Position numbers and translations under genes: made by a program
Source of the DNA: Trueperaceae bacterium
GTDB lineage: Bacteria; Deinococcota; Deinococci; Deinococcales; Trueperaceae
Reading direction: 5' to 3'
Assembly: GCA_007130355.1 (NCBI GenBank)
Contig: SLSQ01000141.1
Coordinates: 1-10,546, forward strand
DNA: 10,546 nucleotides
Shown here: piece after piece, positions 6,823 to 10,546 of the stretch
How the letters are laid out: each line of letters begins with the position of its first letter
Position numbering within the stretch: position 1 is the stretch's first letter
Notes under the pieces: generated by a model
What the model saw: the letters and a program-made list of their open reading frames with translations, nothing else
Database searches by the model: none
Told to the model about the DNA's origin: nothing

Positions 6823-7515
6823 ATGCACCGCTCGCACCGCGCAGGCCGCGTTCCGTTCGGACCGCGGCGCGCCGCGGTCCTCGCCCTCCTCTGCACCGCG
6901 TCGTTCGCCGCGCACCCCGCGGCGGCGCAGGCCCTGCCCGCCGGCGCGTCGGCCGAACCGCCGTTCGTCTGCCCCCCGCCCGATGTACCCCCTCCGCCGC
7001 CCCGAAACGAGGCCGAAGCCCGGGACCGGGCCGTGCGCGCCGCCTACCGGGAGGTGTTCCCCTCCTACGTGGCGGCCGCCGGAACCGAACCGGCCGCGAC
7101 CCTCGCCGTGCCCGTCGACGGCGTGCGCGTCGCGCGGATCGCCGACACCTGGGGTGCGCCCCGTGGCGTCGGACGCGTCCATCAGGGACAGGACCTGTTC
7201 GCGCCGACCGGCACCCCCGTCCGCAGCGCCACCGACGGCTACGTCTGGAGGATCGCCGAACGCGTCCTCGGCGGCCTCACGGTGACCGTCGTCGGCGGAG
7301 GCGGGATCCGCTACTACTACGCCCACCTGAGCGCCTACGCAGGCGTGCGCGAGGGCGACCGCGTGGACCCGGACACCGTCCTCGGCTACGTCGGGAACAC
7401 CGGCAACGCCCGCACCACCCCGCCGCACCTGCACTTCGGCGCGTACCGCGGCGACGACGGCGACCCCTGCTCCTGGAACGCCTTCGATCCGCTCCCGCTG
7501 CTGACCGACCGCTAG
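6823..7515 (+). CDS. Secreted M23-family metallopeptidase
   Basis: This 230-residue exported protein has an Arg-containing n-region, a hydrophobic core at about 17-31 and a likely signal-peptidase cut after the Ala run near 33-36. Cys24 is not in a lipobox. A proline-rich linker (PPPDVPPPPP, 51-60) follows, then the LytM/M23 domain (about 95-225). All zinc and catalytic residues are present: His120 and Asp124 (HQGQD), His168 (YYAHLS), and His202 and His204 (PHLHFG), with the GYVGNTGNA segment. Active members are zinc endopeptidases that cut peptidoglycan cross-links outside the membrane, so an envelope-remodelling role is likely. It lies 83 bp after lexA with its own promoter-like element. 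Its TAG shares bases with the stop of the convergent CoA-transferase gene. Confidence 0.88.
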   Translation: MHRSHRAGRVPFGPRRAAVLALLCTASFAAHPAAAQALPAGASAEPPFVCPPPDVPPPPPRNEAEARDRAVRAAYREVFPSYVAAAGTEPAATLAVPVDGVRVARIADTWGAPRGVGRVHQGQDLFAPTGTPVRSATDGYVWRIAERVLGGLTVTVVGGGGIRYYYAHLSAYAGVREGDRVDPDTVLGYVGNTGNARTTPPHLHFGAYRGDDGDPCSWNAFDPLPLLTDR

Positions 7516-8777
7516 CCCGCGGCGTCCCCGCCGCCCGGCGCCTCCGACCCCGCAGGCATCGCGCGCGCCGTACGCACCGCGCCCTCCCGCTCCGCCGCGG
7601 CCAGCTCCTCGGGCCCGAGCCCGAGCAGATCCGTCAGCACCGTCGCGGTGTGCTCGCCCAGCAGCGGCGGACGTGCCGCGTCGCCCTCGTCCGCCGGGGA
7701 CCCGTCGCCGGCGGACCCGGTCGGCCGGTGGTGGCGCAGCGGACTGCGGACGTACGGCACCTCGCCGGCGGTCGGGTGTCGGTAGCGCCCCACCGTCCCG
7801 AGCGCCTCCGCCTGCGGATCGCGGAGCGCGTCGGGCAGGTCGAGCACCGGCGTGGCCGAGACGCCCGCCTCCCGGAACCGCTCGAGCCAGACGTCGCGAC
7901 GTTCGGCCTGGAGCCGTTCGTTCAGGAGCGGGATCAACTCGCCGCGGTGGCGGACGCGCGCCTCGTTGGTCGCGAATCGGGGCTCGTCCGCCAGCGGCAG
8001 ATCGAGCACCGCGCACGCCCGACGGAACTGCGCGTCGTTGCCGACGGTCAGCATCAGCGGGGCGTCGGCGGTCTCGAACGCCTGGTACGGCACGATGCTC
8101 GGATGCGCGCTGCCGAGCCGCTGCGGCGCCTCGCCGGTCAGCAGCGCCCCCTGCGCCTGGTTCACCAAGCTCGCCAGACCGGTCTCGAACAACGACAGCT
8201 CGAGCACCCGGCCCAGCCCGGTGGCGGCCCGCTCGTGCAGCGCCGCCAGCACCCCGACCGCGGCGTGCAGCCCGGTCAGCACGTCGATCCAGGCGACGCC
8301 CAGCTTGGCGGGAGGACGGCCCGCCTCGCCCGTCATCGCCATCACGCCGGTGATCGCCTGCAGCGCCGCGTCGTAGCCCGACTGCGACGCCCGGGGTCCG
8401 GCCGAGCCGTAGCCGGTGATCGAGGCGTAGATCAGGCCCGGGTTCGCCGCGTGGAGCGTTTCGGGGTCGAGTCCGTAGCGCGCCAGGTCGCCGACCTTGA
8501 AGTTCTCGACCAGCACGTCGGCCCGTCCCGCAAGCGCCTGCGCGAGGGCCCGACCCCGCTCGGTCTTGAGATCGAGGACCACGCTCTCCTTGCCGCGGTT
8601 CACCGACAGGAAGTAGCCGCTCTGGTCGTGCGCATGCGGCGGACCCCAGCCACGCGTGTCGTCGCCGCGGGGGGCCTCGACCTTGATCACGCGCGCCCCC
8701 AGATCGGCCAGGAGCTGCGTACAGTACGGACCGGCCAAGATCCGCGAGAGGTCCAGCACCACGACGTCGTCCAGCAT
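7512..8777 (-). CDS. CaiB/BaiF family CoA-transferase (family III)
   Basis: This 421-residue cytoplasmic enzyme belongs to the formyl-CoA:oxalate CoA-transferase family, which moves CoA between carboxylic acids through an aspartyl-CoA thioester. The N-terminus carries VLDLSRILAGPYCTQLLADLGA and VIKVEAPRGDDTRGWGPP, followed by YFLSVNRGKESVVLDLK. Then come VENFKVG (90-96), the ITGYG segment (120-124) and the catalytic Asp165 in KLGVAWIDVLTGL. Length is normal. The last 30 or so residues are a low-complexity Ala/Gly/Glu-rich tail. ATG 8777 matches the family start and lies six bases after a TAGAAC -10-like hexamer. The substrate cannot be read from sequence. Because it is divergent from a TAXI-TRAP organic-acid transporter, activation of the imported acid is a reasonable inference. 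Its stop shares CTAG with the M23 gene. Confidence 0.9.
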   Translation of the reverse strand: MLDDVVVLDLSRILAGPYCTQLLADLGARVIKVEAPRGDDTRGWGPPHAHDQSGYFLSVNRGKESVVLDLKTERGRALAQALAGRADVLVENFKVGDLARYGLDPETLHAANPGLIYASITGYGSAGPRASQSGYDAALQAITGVMAMTGEAGRPPAKLGVAWIDVLTGLHAAVGVLAALHERAATGLGRVLELSLFETGLASLVNQAQGALLTGEAPQRLGSAHPSIVPYQAFETADAPLMLTVGNDAQFRRACAVLDLPLADEPRFATNEARVRHRGELIPLLNERLQAERRDVWLERFREAGVSATPVLDLPDALRDPQAEALGTVGRYRHPTAGEVPYVRSPLRHHRPTGSAGDGSPADEGDAARPPLLGEHTATVLTDLLGLGPEELAAAEREGAVRTARAMPAGSEAPGGGDAAG

Positions 8778-8783
8778 CGGTCC

Positions 8784-8789
8784 GTTCTA
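8784..8789 (-). promoter_or_regulatory. -10-like hexamer of the CoA-transferase gene
   Basis: TAGAAC on the minus strand, six bases before the ATG at 8777. The last base departs from the TA-N3-T pattern, and no clear -35 is seen. It is included because the spacing equals that of other leaderless-type starts here. Confidence 0.3.
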
Positions 8790-8813
8790 CCACCGGCGTC
8801 CCGGACGCGCGGA

Positions 8814-8841
8814 GACGCCCCCGGCGAGATCCGGGAGCGTC
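8814..8841. repeat. 28-bp imperfect inverted repeat, candidate operator
   Basis: GACGCcCCCGG and CCGGGaGCGTC pair over ten positions with one central mismatch, separated by six bases (CGAGAT). It lies in the 135-bp gap between the divergent CoA-transferase and TAXI receptor genes. It ends just upstream of where the TAXI -35 would be and starts 25 bp upstream of the CoA-transferase -10. The size and dyad symmetry suit a dimeric regulator. The regulator is not identified. Confidence 0.45.
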
Positions 8842-8873
8842 CGGACCCGACGCGCCCGCCGCCCGAAACCTTG

Positions 8874-8879
8874 TATGCT
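8874..8879 (+). promoter_or_regulatory. -10 hexamer of the TAXI-TRAP operon
   Basis: TATGCT, identical to the -10 of the ABC ATPase and nfuA genes but here 33 bases before the ATG. The resulting mRNA would have a leader of about 27 bases carrying the strong Shine-Dalgarno at 8902-8909. A -35 box at the expected place is poor, which could mean an activator is needed. Confidence 0.5.
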
Positions 8880-8901
8880 CGTGGTGAACGACCTAATTCG
8901 T

Positions 8902-8909
8902 GGAGGTGA
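8902..8909 (+). promoter_or_regulatory. Shine-Dalgarno of the TAXI receptor gene
   Basis: GGAGGTGA, an eight-base match to the 16S rRNA 3' end, with the GGAGG core six bases before the ATG at 8913. This is the strongest ribosome-binding site in the window, fitting high expression of a periplasmic receptor. Confidence 0.8.
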
Positions 8910-8912
8910 AGC

Positions 8913-9896
8913 ATGCGTATCCGCACCCTCGTGGCGGCGCTCGCCGCATCGACGCTCGTGCTCGGCATGGCGATGGCGCAGGGCAGCCTGTCCATCGCGA
9001 CCGGCGGTACCGGCGGCGTCTACTACCCGACCGGCGGCGCCTACGCCGAGATCGTCAACCGGCACATCGACGGCTACACCGCGGCAGCGGAGGTCACCGG
9101 CGCCTCGGTCGAGAACGTCGGCCTGATCGCCCGCGGCGACAGCGACATCGCCCTCGCGCTCGCCGACACGGTGTTCCAGGCGTACACCGGCACCGTGAAC
9201 TTCGGCGGCGACGGCCAGCCCCCACAGCTCCCGAACCTGCGCGCCCTGGGCGTCGCGTACACGAACGCCGTGCAGCTGGTGACGCTGGAAGGCAGCGGCA
9301 TCGAGTCCCTCGCCGACCTGGTCGGCCGCCGCGTCTCGGTCGGCGCGCCCGGCAGCGGCACCGAGGTGAGCGCCCAGGCGATCCTCGAAGCGAACGGCAT
9401 CACCTACGACGACTTCTCCGAGCAGCGCCTGAACTTCAACGAGACCGCCGCCGCGCTCCGCGACGGCGACATCGACGCCGGCTTCTGGTCGGTCGGGCCG
9501 CCCACCAGCTCGATCCTCGACCTGGCCACCACCCGCGACATCGTGATCGTGGCGATCGACGGCGACGAACTCGACGCCGGCCTCGGCGCCAGCGAGGTGT
9601 TCGCGCCGTACACGCTCCGAGCCGGCACCTACCCGGGCGTCGACGTGGACGTGCAGACGATCGGCACCCCCAACGTGATCGTCGCGGCCGCCGAGATGCC
9701 CGACCAGCTCGCGTACGACTTCCTCGACGCGCTCTACTCGAACATCGACGACGTCATCGCCGTGCACCCCTCGGCGAACGACACGACGCCCGAGAACGCG
9801 CTCGCGGCCTCGCCGATCCCGCTGCACCCGGCCGCCGTCCAGTACTACCAGGACGCCGGCTACGAGGTGCCGGAGCACCTGCTCCCGCCGCAGTGA
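8913..9896 (+). CDS. TRAP transporter solute receptor, TAXI family
   Basis: This 327-residue periplasmic binding protein captures a substrate, probably a carboxylic acid, for a TRAP permease driven by an ion gradient. The signal peptide is clear (MRIRT, hydrophobic core to about 20, cleavage after AMA at 22). The mature protein opens with SIATGGTGGVYYPTGGAYAE, the hallmark of the TAXI family. Further family features are GVAYTNAVQLVTLEGSGI, the GRRVSVGAPGSGTEVSAQAIL segment near 139-158, GFWSVGPPTS, and a C-terminal PLHPAAVQYYQDAGY. Length is normal. The start is fixed by the strong Shine-Dalgarno at 8902-8909. DUF1850 and a probable TRAP permease follow on the same strand, a known TAXI operon layout. 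TAXI substrates are rarely defined; glutamate, 2-oxoglutarate and other acids have been proposed or shown for some members. Confidence 0.93.
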   Translation: MRIRTLVAALAASTLVLGMAMAQGSLSIATGGTGGVYYPTGGAYAEIVNRHIDGYTAAAEVTGASVENVGLIARGDSDIALALADTVFQAYTGTVNFGGDGQPPQLPNLRALGVAYTNAVQLVTLEGSGIESLADLVGRRVSVGAPGSGTEVSAQAILEANGITYDDFSEQRLNFNETAAALRDGDIDAGFWSVGPPTSSILDLATTRDIVIVAIDGDELDAGLGASEVFAPYTLRAGTYPGVDVDVQTIGTPNVIVAAAEMPDQLAYDFLDALYSNIDDVIAVHPSANDTTPENALAASPIPLHPAAVQYYQDAGYEVPEHLLPPQ

Positions 9897-9906
9897 CCGG
9901 TTTCGG

Positions 9907-10446
9907 GTGCGCGCACCGCGCGTGAGCCCGAACGTCCCGGCCGTCCGGGAGGGAGCGTCCTCGTTCCCTCCCGCCGCGGTCGCCCGCTACGCTGCATCTA
10001 TCTTGCTCCTGCTCGGGACGCCCGCGCTCGCCGCGGCGAACGGCTCCGAGCCGTACCTGGTCGTCCGCGGAGCGGACCACGCTGTGCTCGCACGCGTGCC
10101 GCTCGCACACGCCCCCGAATGGCACATCGAATGGCGCCACTCGGTGAGCGGGGTCCGCGTCCGCGACTTCTACGCCTACCGGAACGGAACGATGCTGCTG
10201 ACCCGTAGCCACACGCCCGCCTTCGACGCCGGTCTGGGCCACCTGCCCGGTCGCGGCCGCGCCGAGAGCGACGGCGCCGGCGGCTACTGGATCCTCGACC
10301 TGGACGAGCCGGTCCCGGGGAACGCCTACGCCCTCCGCGTCGGCGGCCCCGCCGTAGGCCACACGCTCGTCCACGCGAGCGGCCGCATGAACCTCTCCGA
10401 GCTCGCCGCCGGCACGCGCGTGCGGATCGGGATCGAGTTCGAATGA
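9907..10446 (+). CDS. DUF1850 domain protein, TAXI-TRAP associated
   Basis: This protein of up to 179 residues has a hydrophobic segment ending in ALAAA (about 29-43), which looks like a signal peptide or anchor. The DUF1850 domain follows (about 48-178). Family features visible are EWRHSVSGVRVRDFY, LLTRSHTPAFDAGLGHLPGRG and the closing RVRIGIEFE. DUF1850 proteins are regularly encoded between or beside TAXI-TRAP genes; their role is unknown, and an accessory part in the transporter is the usual guess. The start is uncertain: GTG 9907 (10 bases after the receptor stop, inside a 12-bp palindrome), GTG 9922, or TTG 10003. The TTG would place the 9946-9973 hairpin outside the gene but leaves the signal sequence without a basic n-region. 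No Shine-Dalgarno supports any of the three. Its TGA overlaps the next ATG (ATGA). Confidence 0.85.
   Translation: MRAPRVSPNVPAVREGASSFPPAAVARYAASILLLLGTPALAAANGSEPYLVVRGADHAVLARVPLAHAPEWHIEWRHSVSGVRVRDFYAYRNGTMLLTRSHTPAFDAGLGHLPGRGRAESDGAGGYWILDLDEPVPGNAYALRVGGPAVGHTLVHASGRMNLSELAAGTRVRIGIEFE
9946..9973 (+). promoter_or_regulatory. Strong hairpin between TAXI receptor and DUF1850
   Basis: Arms CGGGAGGGA (9946-9954) and TCCCTCCCG (9965-9973) are perfect complements. The inner bases GCG/CGT extend the stem to 12 bp with one G-T wobble and a 4-base loop TCCT. It starts 50 bp after the receptor stop and is not followed by a T-run. Hairpins in this place often protect the receptor mRNA or attenuate read-through so that the receptor exceeds the permease. 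Depending on the DUF1850 start it may lie inside that coding region. Confidence 0.6.
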
Positions 10447-10546
10447 CGCCGCGCGACCCGGGGTCCGGCGACACACCCACCCCCTCCGGCCCCCACGACG
10501 TCTCCGCCGCGCACGCCGACGCCGCGCCCGGCGCGGGCGGGCGCCG
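10443..10546 (+). CDS. Probable TRAP transporter permease (N-terminal fragment)
   Basis: An open frame begins at ATG 10443, overlapping the DUF1850 stop as ATGA, and runs off the right edge without a stop. The 34 visible residues (MTPRDPGSGDTPTPSGPHD, then an Ala/Gly-rich stretch) are low-complexity and cytoplasmic-looking, so they give no homology. The call as the fused 4TM/12TM TRAP permease comes only from the TAXI-DUF1850-permease gene order typical of this transporter class. Confidence 0.55.
   Translation, partial: MTPRDPGSGDTPTPSGPHDVSAAHADAAPGAGGR

Noticed and set aside
6823..6960. Cys24 of the M23 protein considered as a lipobox cysteine.
   Set aside because: It is preceded by Leu-Leu rather than a small residue at -1; a conventional signal-peptidase I site after the later Ala run fits better.
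6682..8793. A 703-codon minus-strand frame across the M23 and CoA-transferase genes.
   Set aside because: It is off-phase over the well-supported CoA-transferase and antisense to the M23 gene, with low-complexity Arg/Gly/Ala composition and no recognisable domain.
8787..9878. A 363-codon minus-strand frame opposite the TAXI receptor gene.
   Set aside because: The Val/Asp/Arg-rich composition is the usual mirror image of a GC-rich gene; the plus-strand gene has signal peptide, family motifs and a strong Shine-Dalgarno.

Overview
The window comes from a very GC-rich bacterial chromosome with short gaps, frequent gene-end overlaps and strong G/C preference at third codon positions. The gene content (BMP-type nucleoside ABC transporter, LexA, cysteine-free CRP-like regulator, TAXI-type TRAP transporter) and a repeated TA-N3-T hexamer six or seven bases before start codons (leaderless-promoter style, abundant in Deinococcus) suggest Deinococcota, perhaps a Truepera-like lineage. 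That placement is an inference; no rRNA or other decisive marker is present.

Left part (1-2848, minus strand): an ABC importer operon read right to left. It has a double-domain ATPase (1236-2813), a first permease (85-1239) and the first codons of a second permease (1-85), all translationally coupled by overlapping stop/start codons. A good -35/-10 promoter lies just upstream of the ATPase, and the mRNA is probably leaderless. The likely substrates are nucleosides or related compounds; the lipoprotein receptor is not in the window.

Centre-left (3012-4938): an orphan single-domain response regulator (+), whose 3' end overlaps by 46 bp the convergent gene for an NfuA-type Fe-S carrier (-). Next comes a membrane-anchored dienelactone-hydrolase-like protein (-).

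Centre (5055-7515): a CRP/FNR-family regulator (-) and lexA (+) are divergent across a 377-bp control region holding a recognisable promoter for each and several palindromes. A secreted M23 peptidase with all metal ligands follows lexA.

Right part (7512-10546): a CaiB/BaiF CoA-transferase (-) ends head-on against the M23 gene, the two sharing one CTAG for their stop codons. It is divergent from a TAXI-TRAP uptake operon (+): periplasmic receptor, then a strong hairpin, a DUF1850 protein, and the start of what is most likely the TRAP permease. The divergent pair shares a 28-bp imperfect inverted repeat. It may form an organic-acid uptake and CoA-activation unit.

I see no mobile element, CRISPR array, tRNA, rRNA or defence system, and no convincing undescribed multi-gene system. 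The notable material is regulatory: leaderless promoters, operator-like palindromes, an intra-operon hairpin and tight gene-end overlaps.
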